In this document: positions 1 through 11,447 of the stretch, piece after piece
How positions within the stretch are numbered: position 1 is the first letter of the stretch
Layout of the letters: every line of letters begins with the position of its first letter
Assembly (NCBI RefSeq): GCF_910591885.1
Contig: NW_025963555.1
Span: forward strand, 3,782,001 to 3,846,000
Length of the DNA stretch: 64,000 nucleotides
Source: Bombus terrestris
Taxonomy: Eukaryota; Arthropoda; Insecta; Hymenoptera; Apidae
Direction of reading: 5' to 3'
Position numbers and translations under genes: made by a program
The notes under the pieces: model-generated
Databases searched by the model: none
The model's input: only the letters and a program-made list of their open reading frames with translations
Told to the model about the DNA's origin: nothing

Positions 1-221
1 CATAACGTTATACGTCATATAGTTATACAATATAACGTTATAAATTATAACGTAGTAGTACATAACGTTCTACGTCACTACGTAATCGTACATAATGTCA
101 TACGTCACATAGAGATACAATATAACGTTATACGTTATAACGTAGTAGAACATAACGTTATACGTTATAACGTAGTAGAACATAACGTTATACGTTACAA
201 CGTAGTAGTACATAACGTTAT
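1..221. repeat. Left-edge mosaic segment
   Basis: Bases 1 to about 221 match 6763-6983 (offset 6,762) through several private variants: the unit ending in AAATTATAACG, the ACGTTCTACGTCACTACG unit, and the CATAGAGATAC unit. Beyond about 205-221 the match switches to 4478 onward (offset 4,273). The two source alignments overlap only in common units, so the exact switch point cannot be fixed. This looks like a junction between two different parts of the HOR. Confidence 0.75.
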
Positions 222-331
222 ACGTTATAACGTAATAGTTTATAACGTTATACGTTACTACGTAATAGTACACAACGTCATACGTCACATAGTGATACAA
301 TATAACGTTATACGTCATAACGTAGTAGTAC

Positions 332-360
332 ATAAAGTTATACATACTACGTAATAGTAC
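332..360. repeat. 29-bp monomer, class 1
   Basis: This unit lost one base (ACATACTACG where ACGTTACTACG is usual), shifting the register by -1. Class 1 is followed by a unit with CGTCATGTAGAGATAC (here CATGTTGAGATAC) and then by a CGTCTTACG unit. Other class 1 starts are 4605, 13702, 17751, 24329, 26368, 32801, 34840, 45324 and 51548. Truncated versions lie inside the composite deletions at 8991-9037 and 19168-19214. All descend from one ancestral deletion. Confidence 0.88.
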
Positions 361-759
361 ATAACGTCATACGTCATGTTGAGATACAATGAAACGTTAT
401 ACGTTATATCGCACTAGTACATACCGTTATCCGTCATATGCTGGTACAATGTAACGTCTTACGTTATAACGCAGTAGTACATAACGTTATATTTCATATA
501 GGTGTACAGTACAATGTTATACGTTATAACGTAGTAGTACATAACGTTATATGTAATATAGTTGTACAATACAATGTTATACGTTACAGCGTAGTAGTAC
601 ATAACGTCGTATGTCATATAGACACACAATGGAACGTTATACGTTATACCGTAGTTGTGCATATCGTTATACGTCATATAGTGGTACAATATAACGTTAT
701 ACGTTATAACGTAGTAGTACATAACGTTATACCTCATATAGATGTACAATATAACGTTA

Positions 760-2350
760 TACGTTATAACGTACTAGTACATAACGATATACGTTATAAT
801 GTAATAGTTTACAACGTTATGCGTTACTACGTAGTAGTACGTAACGTCATACGTCATATAGAGATACAATGAAACGTTTTACGTTATACCCTAGCAGTTC
901 ATATCGTTATATGCCATTTAGTGGTACAATATAACATTATACGTTTTAACGTACTAGTACATAACGTTATACGTTATAATGTAATAGTGTATAACGTTAG
1001 TCGTCGTAACGTAATAGTGTATAACGTTATTCGTTGTAACGTAATAGTGTATAACGTTATGCGTAACTACGTAATAGTTCGTAATGGTATACGTCACATA
1101 GTGGTACAATATAACGATATACTTTAGAACGTAGATGTACATAACGTTGTACGTCATATAGCTGTACAATATAACGTTATACGTTATAACGTACTAGTAC
1201 ATAACGATATACGTTATAATGTAATTGTGTATCACGTTAATCGTCGTAACGTAGTAGTGTATAACGTTACTCGTTGTATCGAAATAGTGTATAACGTTAT
1301 GCGTTACTACGTAATAGTACGTAATGTTATACGTCACATAGTGGTAAAATATAACGTTATACGTTATAACGTAGAAGCACAAAACGGTATCTGTTATAAC
1401 GTAGTAGTACATAATGTAATACGTTCTAACGTAGTAGTAGATAATGTTATACGCTATAATGTAATATTTTATAACGTTATGCGTTACTACGTAGTAGTAG
1501 GTAACGTCATACGTCATATAGTGATACAATATAACGTTATACGTTATAATGTAATAGTGTATAACGTTATTCGTCGTAACGTAATAGTGTATAACGTTAT
1601 TCGTTGTAACGTAATAGTGTATAACGTTATGCGTTACTACGAAATATTACGTAACATCATACGTCATATAGTGATACAATGTAACGTTATACGTTATAAC
1701 GTAGTAGAACATAACGTTATACGTTACTACGTAATATTACACAACGTCATACGTCACATGGTGATACAATATAACGTTATACGTCATAACGTAGTAGTAC
1801 ATAACGTTATACGTTATAATGTAATAATTTATAACGTTATACGTTATAACGTAGTAGAACATAACATTATGCGTTACTACGTAATAGTACATAACGTCAT
1901 ACGTCATATAGTGATACAATATAACGTCATATGTTATAACGTAGTAGTACATAACGTTATACGTTATAATGTAATAGTTTATAACGTTATGCGTTACTAC
2001 GTAGTAGTACGTAACGTCATACGTCATATAGTGATACAATGTAACGTTATACGTTACACCGTACTAGTACATAACGTTATACGTTGCAATGTAATAGTGT
2101 ATAACGTTAATCGTCGTAACGTAATAGTTTATAATGTTATTCGTTGTAACGAAATAGTGTATAACGTTATGCGTCACTACGTAATAGTACATAACGTCAT
2201 ACGTCGCATAGTGATTCAATAATACGTTATACGTTATAACGTAGGATTACAAAACGTTATACGTTATAACGTAGTAGTACATAACGTTATACGTTACTAC
2301 GTAATAGTACATAACATCATACGTCATATAGCTGTACAATATAACGTTAT
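760..2350. repeat. Zone A HOR, copy 1, left part (offset 8,647)
   Basis: The segment matches about 9407-10997 at a constant offset of 8,647. Near 2350 the offset changes to 9,097, because copy 2 carries 450 bp (15 units) that copy 1 lacks. The extra 450 bp is also present in the copies at 21.6-22.1 and 30.1-30.6 kb, so a deletion in copy 1 is the simplest reading. Confidence 0.8.
1378..1530. repeat. Variant module marked by CACAAAACGG (17 copies)
   Basis: The module runs from CACAAAACGG through a TAATGTAATACGTTC unit and an AGTAGATAATG unit to TAATATTTTATAACG in most copies. It starts at 1378, 5651, 7451, 14748, 16548, 25465, 27564, 33937, 36486, 39606, 40866, 44421, 46190, 47180, 50735, 52414 and 53764. 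A derived form without the GG is at 10025. It is absent from about 17-25 kb and from zone C. Its spacing reproduces the HOR offsets: 40866 to 47180 is 6,314 and 47180 to 53764 is 6,584. Confidence 0.85.
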
Positions 2351-3060
2351 ACGTTGTAACGTTGTAGTACATATCGTTATGCGTTATAATGTAATAGTAT
2401 ATAACGTTATGCGTTACTACGTAATAGTACATAACGTCATACGTCATATAGAGATACAGTGAAGCGTTATACGTTATACCGCAGTAGTTCATATCGTTAT
2501 ACGTCATGTAGTGGTACAACATAACGTTATACGTTATAACGTAGAAGCACATATCGTTATATGTCATATAGTGGTACAATATAACGTTATAAATTGTAGC
2601 GTAGTAGTACATATCGTTATACGTTATAATGTAATAGTTTCTAACGTTATGCGTTACTACGTAATAGTACATAACGTCATACGTCACATAGTGATACAAT
2701 ATAACGTTATACGTTATAACGTAGAAGTACAAAACGTTATATTTTATAACGTAATAGTACATAATGTAATACGTTATAACGTAGTAGTACATAAAGGTAT
2801 ACCTTTTACCGTGATAGTATATAACGTTGTACTTTATAATGTAATAGTTTATAACGTTATGCGTTACTACGTAATAGTACGTAACGTTATACGTCATATA
2901 GTTATACAATGTATCGTTATACTTTATAACGTAATAGTATATAACATTATGCGTCATATCGTGATACAATATAACGTTATACGTTGTACTGTAATATTGT
3001 ATAACGTTATTCGTCGTAACGTAATAATGTATAACGTTATGCATTACTACGTAATACTTT

Positions 3061-3075
3061 CTAACGTAGTAGTAC
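3061..3075. repeat. 15-bp half unit (HOR anchor 1)
   Basis: CTAACGTAGTAGTAC stands alone between full units, shifting the register by exactly half a monomer. It follows an E-type unit ending AATACTTT. It is a complete second half, with an initial C for A. Confidence 0.92.
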
Positions 3076-3465
3076 ATAACGTTATACTTTATAATGTAAT
3101 AGTTTGTGACGTTATGCGTTACTACGTAATAGTACATAACGTCATACGCCACATAGTGGTACAATATAACGTTAAACGTTATAACGTAGAAGTACATAAC
3201 GCTATATGTTACTACGTAATAGTACATATCGTTATACGTCATATAGTGGTACAATATAACGTCATACGTTATAACGCAGTAGTACATGACGTTCTACGTT
3301 ATAATGTAATAGCGTATAATGTTATTCGTCGTAACGTAATACTGTATAACGTTATGCGTTACTACGTAATAGTACATAACGTCATACGTCATATAGACAC
3401 ACAATGGAACGTTATACGTTATACCGTAGTAGTGCATATCGTTATACGTCATATAGTGGCACAAT

Positions 3466-3645
3466 GTGACGTTATACGTTATAACGTAGTAGTACATAAC
3501 GTTATACTTTATAATGTAATAGTGTATAACGTTATTCGTCGTAACGTAATAGAGTATAACGTTATTCGTTGTAACGTAATAGTGTATAACGTTATACGAT
3601 AATACGTAATAGTACATAACGTTATACGTCATATAGTTATACAAT
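3466..3645. repeat. Representative 180-bp A-B-C-D-E-G cassette
   Basis: Six consecutive 30-bp units show the typical variant order: A at 3466 (ending AGTAGTAC), B at 3496 (ATAATGTAATAGTGT half), C at 3526 (TCGTCGTAACG), D at 3556 (TCGTTGTAACG), E at 3586 (ending AATAGTAC) and a G unit at 3616 (ending GTTATACAAT). Shorter cassettes omit C and D (about 120 bp) or keep only A and G (60 bp). The B-C-D-E-F order can also be read at 1531-1680. This is the middle level of the hierarchy. Confidence 0.85.
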
Positions 3646-3825
3646 ATAACGTTATAAATTATAACGTAGTAGTACATAACGTTGTACGTTATAATGTAAT
3701 AGTGTATAACTTTATTCGTCGTAACGTAATAGTGTATAACGTTATGCGTTACTACGTAATAGTATATAACGTTATACGTCTTATAGTTATACAATATAAC
3801 GTTATAAATCATAACGTAGTAGTAC

Positions 3826-3854
3826 ATAACGTTATACATACTCCGTAATAGTAC
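3826..3854. repeat. 29-bp monomer, class 2
   Basis: The same 1-bp loss (ACATACTCCG here) is followed instead by a unit with CATATGTCATATAGAGATAC or its GGAGATAC variant, and then ATAGAACG. Other class 2 starts are 12923, 23550, 32052, 57525, 58094, 63276 and 63845. The zone A copies carry ACTCCG and the zone C copies ACTACG. The constant downstream context separates it from class 1. Confidence 0.88.
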
Positions 3855-4477
3855 ATAACGTCATATGTCATATAGAGATACAATAGAACGTTATACCTTA
3901 TACCGTAGTAGTGCATATCGTTATACGTCATATAGTGGAACAACATAACATTGTACGTTATAACGTAGTAGTACATAACGTAATACTTTATAATATAATA
4001 GTGTATAACGTTATTCGTCGTAACGTAATAGTGTATAACGTTATTCGTTGTAACGTAATAGTGTATAACGTTATGCGTTACTACGTAATATTGCGTAACG
4101 TCATACGTCATATAGTGATACAGTGTAACGTTATACGTTATACCGTAGTAGTACATAACTTTATACGTTATAATGTAATAGTTTATAACGTTATGCGTTA
4201 CAGCGTAGTAGTACGTAACGTCATACGTCATGTAGTGATACAATATAACGTTATACGTTATAATGTAATGGTGTATAACGTTATTCGTCGTAACGTAATA
4301 GTGTATAGCGTTATCTTTTACTACGTAATAGTACATAAGGTTATTCTTCATATAGTATTACAATATAATGTTATACGTTATAACGTAGTAGTACATAACG
4401 AAATACGTTACTACGTAATAGTACACAACGTCATACGTCACATAGTGATACAATATAACGTTATACGTCATAACGTA

Positions 4478-5813
4478 GTAGTACATAACGTTATACGTTA
4501 TAACGTAATAGTTTATAACGTTATACGTTACTACGTAATAGTACACAACGTCATACGTCACATAGTGATACAATATAACGTTATACGTCATAACGTAGTA
4601 GTACATAAAGTTATACATACTACGTAATAGTACATAACGTCATACGTCATGTTGAGATACAATGAAACGTTATACGTTATATCGCACTAGTACATACCGT
4701 TATCCGTCATATGCTGGTACAATGTAACGTCTTACGTTATAATGGAGTAGTACATAACGTTATATTTCATATAGGTGTACAGTACAATGTTATACGTTAT
4801 AACGTAGTAGTACATAACGTTATATGAAATATAGTTGTACAATACAATGTTATACGTTACAGCGTAGTAGTACATAACGTCGTATGTCATATAGACACAC
4901 AATGGAACGTTATACGTTATACCGTAGTAGTGCATATCGTTATACGTCATATAGTGGTACAATATAACGTTATACGTTAGAACGTAGAAGTACATAACGT
5001 TATACCTCATATAGATGTACAATATAACGTTATACGTTATAACGTACTAGTACATAACGATATACGTTATAATGTAATAGTTTACAACGTTATGCGTTAC
5101 TACGTAGTGGTACGTAACGTCATACGTCATATAGAGATACAATGAAACGTTTTACGTTATACCCTAGCAGTTCATATCGTTATATGCCATTTAGTGGTAC
5201 AATATAACATTATACGTTTTAACGTACTAGTACATAACGTTATACGTTATAATGTAATAGTGTATAACGTTAGTCGTCGTAACGTAATAGTGTATAACGT
5301 TATTCGTTGTAACGTAATAGTGTATAACGTTATGCGTAACTACGTAATAGTTCGTAATGGTATACGTCACATAGTGGTACAATATAACGATATACTTTAG
5401 AACGTAGATGTACATAACGTTGTACGTCATATAGCTGTACAATATAACGTTATACGTTATAACGTACTAGTACATAACGATATACGTTATAATGTAATTG
5501 TGTATCACGTTAATCGTCGTAACGTAGTAGTGTATAACGTTACTCGTTGTATCGAAATAGTGTATAACGTTATGCGTTACTACGTAATAGTACGTAATGT
5601 TATACGTCACATAGTGGTACAATATAACGTTATACGTTATAACGTAGAAGCACAAAACGGTATCTGTTATAACGTAGTAGTACATAATGTAATACGTTCT
5701 AACGTAGTAGTAGATAATGTTATACGCTATAATGTAATATTTTATAACGTTATGCGTTACTACGTAGTAGTAGGTAACGTCATACGTCATATAGTGATAC
5801 AATGTAACGTTAT
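4478..5813. repeat. Segmental copy I-b
   Basis: This is the partner of 205-1540. Shared landmarks are the 29-bp unit at 4605-4633, the CGTCTTACG unit and the CACAAAACGG module at 5651. Small private differences distinguish it, such as AATGGAGTAG in place of AACGCAGTAG near 4741. The segment is copied again at 13575-14910 as part of the 9,097-bp offset block, so the internal duplication predates the larger one. Confidence 0.85.
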
Positions 5814-8370
5814 ACGTTATAACGTAGTAGAACATAACGATATACGTTACTACGTAATATTACACAACGTCATACGTCACACAGTGATACAATATAACGT
5901 TATACGTTATAATGTAATAATTTATAACGTTATACGTTATAACGTAGTAGAACATAACGTTATACGTTACAACGTAATATTACGTAACGTCATACGTCAT
6001 ATAGTGATACAATGTAACGTTATACGTTATAACGTAGTAGAACATAACGTTATACGTTATAATGTAATAATTTATAACGTTATACGTTATAACGTAGTAG
6101 ATCATAACATTATGCGTTACTACGTAGTAGTACGTCACGTCATACGTCATATAGTGATACAATGTAGCGTTATAAGTTATAACGTAGTAGTACATAACGT
6201 TATAAGTTATAATGTAATAGTTTATAACGTTATGCGTTGCTACGTAGTAGTACGTAACGTCATACGTCATATAGTGATACAATGTAACGTTATACGTTAT
6301 AACGTACTAGTACATAACGATATACGTTACAATGTAATAGTGTATAACGTTAATCGTCGTAACGTAATAGTGTATAATGTTAGTCGTTGTAACGAAATAC
6401 TGTATAACGTTATGCGTCACTACGTAATAGTACATAACGTCATACGTCGCATAGTGATTCAATATAACGTTATACGTTATAACGTAGTAGTACATAACGT
6501 TATACGTTACAACGTAGAAGTACATAACCTTATACGTTACTACGTAATAGTACATATCGTCATACGTCATATAGAGATACAATGAAACGTTTTACGTTAT
6601 ACCGTAGTAGTGCATATCATTATATGTTATATAGTGGTACAATGTAACGTTATACGTTATAACGTAGTAGTACATAACGTTATACGTTATAATGTAATAG
6701 TGTATAACTTTATTCGTCGTAACGTAATAGTGTATAACTTTATGCGTTACTACGTCATAGTACATAACGTTATACGTCATATAGTTATACAATATAACGT
6801 TATAAATTATAACGTAGTAGTACATAACGTTCTACGTCACTACGTAATCGTACATAATGTCATACGTCACATAGAGATACAATATAACGTTATACGTTAT
6901 AACGTAGTAGAACATAACGTTATACGTTATAACGTAGTAGAACATAACGTTATACGTTACAACGTAGTAGTACATAACGTTATGCGTTACTACGTAGTAG
7001 TACGTAACGTCATACGTCATATAGAGATACCATGAAACGTTTTACGCTTTACCCTAGCAGTTCATATCGTTATATGTCATTTAGTGGTACAATATAACGT
7101 TATTCGTTGTAACGTAATAGTGTATAACGTTATGCGTAACTACGTAATAGTACGTAATGGTATACGTCACATAGTGGTACAATATAACGATATACTTTAG
7201 AACGTAGAAGTACATAACGTTGTACGTCATATAGCTGTACAATATAACGTTATACGTTATAACGTACTAGTACATAACGATATACGTTATAATGTATTTG
7301 TGTATCACGTTAATCGTCGTAAAGTAATAGTGTATAACGTTACTCGCTGTATCGAAATAGTGTATAACGTTATGCGTTACTACGTAATAGTACGTAATGT
7401 TATACGTCACATTGTGGTACAGTATAACGTTATACGTTATAACGTAGAAGCACAAAACGGTATATGTTATAACGTAGTAGTACATAATGTAATACGTTCT
7501 AACGTAGTAGTAGATAATGTTATACGCTATAATGTAATATTTTATAACGTTATGCGTTACTACGTAGTAGTAGGTAACGTCATACGTCATATAGTGATAC
7601 AATATAATGTTATACGTTATAATGTAATAGTGTATAACGTTATTCGTCGTAACGTAATAGTGTATAACGTTATTCGTTGTAACGTAATAGTGTATAACGT
7701 TATGCGTTACTACGAAATATTACGTAACATCATACGTCATATAGTGATACAATCTAACGTTATACGTTATAACGTAGTAGAACATAACGTTATACGTTAC
7801 TACGTAATATTACACAACGTCATACGTCACATAGTGATACAATATAACGTTATACGTCATAACGTAGTAGTACATAACGTTATACGTTATAATGTAATAA
7901 TTTATAACGTTATACGTTATAACGTAGTAGATCATAACATTATGCGTTACTACGTAGTAGTACGTCACGTCATACGTCATATAGTGATACAATGTAGCGT
8001 TATAAGTTATAACGTAGTAGTACATAACGTTATACGTTATAATGTAATAGTTTATAACGTTATGCGTTACTACGTAGTAGTACGTAACGTCATACGTCAT
8101 ATAGTGATACAATGTAACGTTATACGTTATAACGTACTAGTACATAACGATATACGTTGCAATGTAATAGTGTATAACGTTAATCGTCGTAACGTAATAG
8201 TTTATAATGTTATTCGTTGTAACGAAATAGTGTATAACGTTATGCGTCACTACGTAATAGTACATAACGTCATACGTCGCATAGTGATTCAATAATACGT
8301 TATACGTTATAACGTAGTAGTACATAACGTTATACGTTACAACGTAGTAGTACATAACGTTATACGTTAC

Positions 8371-8790
8371 TACGTAATAGTACATAACGTCATACGTCAT
8401 ATAGACACACAATGGAACATTATACGTTATACCGTATTAGTGCATATCATTATACGTTATATAGTGGTACAATGTAACGTTATACGTTATAACGTAGTAG
8501 TACATAACGTTATACGTTATAATGTAATAGTGTATAACTTTATTCCTCGTAACGTAATAGTGTATAACGTTATGCGTTACTACGTAATAGTACATAACGT
8601 CATACGTCATATAGACACACAATGGAACATTATACGTTATACCGTATTAGTGCATATCATTATACGTTATATAGTGGTACAATGTAACGTTATACGTTAT
8701 AACGTAGTAGTACATAACGTTATACGTTATAATGTAATATTGTATACCTTTATTCGTCGTAACGTAATAGTGTGTTACGTTATGCGTTAC
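8371..8790. repeat. 210-bp tandem duplication
   Basis: Two near-identical blocks of seven monomers lie side by side (8371-8580 and 8581-8790). The ATAGACACACAATGGAACAT unit starts at 8401 and again at 8611. The second block has ATTGTATACC and GTGTGTTACG where the first has AGTGTATAACT and GTGTATAACG. In copy 2 the equivalent landmarks lie 1,290 bp apart (17498 and 18788). Confidence 0.85.
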
Positions 8791-8863
8791 TACGTAATAG
8801 TACATAACGTTATACGTCATATAGTTATACAATATAACGTTATAAATTATAACGAAGTAGTAC

Positions 8864-9037
8864 ATAGTGTATAACGTTATGCGTTACTACGTAATATTAC
8901 ACAACGTCATACGTCACATAGTGATACAATATAACGTTATACGTCATAACGTAGTACTACATAACGTTATACGTTATAATGTAATAATTTATAACGTTAT
9001 AAATTATAACGAAGTTATACATACAACGTAATAGTAA
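8864..9037. repeat. Register-breaking segment: 7-bp fragment plus 12-bp deletion
   Basis: At 8864-8870 only ATAGTGT of a unit survives, which shifts the register by +7. At 8991-9037 two monomers are fused into 47 bp: 12 bases covering TAGTACATAACG are missing and the 29-bp unit's own 1-bp loss is retained (shift -13). Both lesions recur together at offset 10,177. At the homologous point of the third copy (26338-26396) the sequence is intact, so the lesions are derived. Confidence 0.85.
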
Positions 9038-10996
9038 ATAACGTCATACGTCATGTAGAGATACAATGAAACGTTATACGTTATACCGCACTAGTACATA
9101 CCGTCATCCGTCATATGGTGGTACAGTGTAACGTCTTACGTTATAACGCAGTAGTACATAACGCTTTATGTCATATAGTTGTACAATACAATGTTATACG
9201 TTATAACGTAGTAGTACATAACGTTATATGTAATATAGTTGTACAATACAATGTAATACGTTATAACGTACTAGTACATAACGTTATACGTTACAACGTA
9301 ATAGTACATAACGTCGTATGTCATATAGACACACAATGGAACGTTATACGTTAAACCGTAGTAGTGCATACCGTCATACGTCATATAGTGGTACAAGGTA
9401 ACGTTATACGTCATAACGTACTAGTACATAACGATATACGTTATAATGTAATAGTTTACAACGTTATGCGTTACTACGTAGTAGTACGTAACGTCATACG
9501 TCATATAGAGATACAATGAAACGTTTTACGTTATACCCTAGCAGTTCATATCGTTATATGCCATTTAGTGGTACAATATAACATTATACGTTTTAACGTA
9601 CTAGTACATAACGTTATACGTTATAATGTAATAGTGTATAACGTTAGTCGTCGTAACGTAATAGTGTATAACGTTATTCGTTGTAACGTAATAGTGTATA
9701 ACGTTATGCGTAACTACGTAATAGTTCGTAATGGTATACGTCACATAGTGGTACAATATAACGATATACTTTAGAACGTAGATGTACATAACGTTGTACG
9801 TCATATAGCTGTACAATATAACGTTATACGTTATAACGTACTAGTACATAACGATATACGTTATAATGTAATTGTGTATCACGTTAATCGTCGTAACGTA
9901 GTAGTGTATAACGTTACTCGTTGTATCGAAATAGTGTATAACGTTATGCGTTACTACGTAATAGTACGTAATGTTATACGTCACATAGTGGTAAAATATA
10001 ACGTTATACGTTATAACGTAGAAGCACAAAACGTTATATTTTATAACGTAGTAGTACATAATGTAATACGTTCTAACGTAGTAGTACATAACGTTATACG
10101 TTATAATGTAATAGTGTATAACGTTATGCGTTACTACGTAGTAGTAGGTAACGTCATACGTCATATAGTGATACAATATAACGTTATACGTTATAATGTA
10201 ATAGTGTATAACGTTATTCGTCGTAACGTAATAGTGTATAACGTTATTCGTTGTAACGTAATAGTGTATAACGTTATGCGTTACTACGAAATATTACGTA
10301 ACATCATACGTCATATAGTGATACAATGTAACGTTATACGTTATAACGTAGTAGAACATAACGTTATACGTTACTACGTAATATTACACAACGTCATACG
10401 TCACATGGTGATACAATATAACGTTATACGTCATAACGTAGTAGTACATAACGTTATACGTTATAATGTAATAATTTATAACGTTATACGTTATAACGTA
10501 GTAGAACATAACATTATGCGTTACTACGTAGTAGTACGTCACGTCATACGTCATATAGTGATACAATGTAGCGTTATACGTTATAACGTAGTAGTACATA
10601 ACGTTATACGTTATAATGTAATAGTTTATAACGTTATGCGTTACTACGTAGTAGTACGTAACGTCATACGTCATATAGTGATACAATGTAACGTTATACG
10701 TTATAACGTACTAGTACATAACGATATACGTTGCAATGTAATAGTGTATAACGTTAATCGTCGTAACGTAATAGTTTATAATGTTATTCGTTGTAACGAA
10801 ATAGTGTATAACGTTATGCGTCACTACGTAATAGTACATAACGTCATACGTCGCATAGTGATTCAATAATACGTTATACGTTATAACGTAGTAGTACATA
10901 ACGTTATACGTTACAACGTAGTAGTACATAACGTTATACGTTACTACGTAATAGTACATAACATCATACGTCATATAGCTGTACAATATAACGTTA

Positions 10997-11447
10997 TACG
11001 TTGTAACGTAGTAGTACATATCGTTATACGTTGTAATGTAATAGTTCATAACGTTATGCGTTACTACGTAATAGTACATAACGTCATACGTCATATAGCT
11101 GTACAATATAACGTTATACGTTGTAACGTAGTAGTACATATCGTTATACGTTATAATGTAATAGTTTATAATGTTATGCCTTACTACGTAATAGTACATA
11201 ACGTCATACGTCATATAGAGATACAATGAAACGTTATACGTTATACCGTAGTAGTACAAAACGTTATATGTCATATAGTGATACAATATAACGTTATAAA
11301 TTATAACGTAGTGGTACATAACTTTATATGTCATATAGTCACGCAATATAACGTTATACGTTATAACGCAGTAGTACATAACGTTATACGTCATATAGTG
11401 GTACAATATAACGTTATACGTTGTAGCGTAATAGTACATAACGGTAT
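10997..11447. repeat. 450-bp block present in copies 2-4, missing from copy 1
   Basis: Fifteen monomers lie here, including the CATATAGTCACGCAATAT unit near 11333 and the TTGTAGCGTAATAG unit near 11421. The corresponding point in copy 1 (about 2350) joins the flanks directly within a shared TATACGTTGTAACG stretch, as expected for unequal exchange between similar monomers. Confidence 0.75.

Larger units (their letters stand above)
205..1540. repeat. Segmental copy I-a (offset 4,273 to 4478-5813)
   Basis: The segment contains a 29-bp unit at 332-360, the CGTCTTACG variant unit near 450, and the variant module that includes CACAAAACGG at 1378. The same ordered landmarks recur 4,273 bp downstream. 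The offset is 13 modulo 30, which is what one 15-bp half unit plus two 29-bp units between the copies predict (+15-1-1). The copies part company near 1540, where this one carries extra B, C, D and E units that the downstream copy lacks. Confidence 0.85.
2350..8600. repeat. Zone A HOR, copy 1, right part (offset 9,097)
   Basis: About 6.25 kb matches 11447-17697 at a constant offset. The match includes the half unit (3061), two 29-bp units (3826, 4605) and three private variant modules. Conceptual translation of 7300-8295 and 16397-17392 shows no amino-acid difference in 331 codons; 5500-6585 against 14597-15682 shows three in 361. Such similarity means recent duplication or active homogenisation. 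Confidence 0.88.

Noticed and set aside
1591..1620. CENP-B box in D-type units (TTCGTTGTAACG)
   Set aside because: The first half of the mammalian box (TTCG, four bases, A) is matched, but the required CGGG that follows is replaced by GTAA in every D unit I read.
8371..8790. Transposon with target-site duplication
   Set aside because: The 210-bp blocks are seven ordinary monomers duplicated in tandem. No terminal inverted repeats, coding region or unrelated sequence is present.
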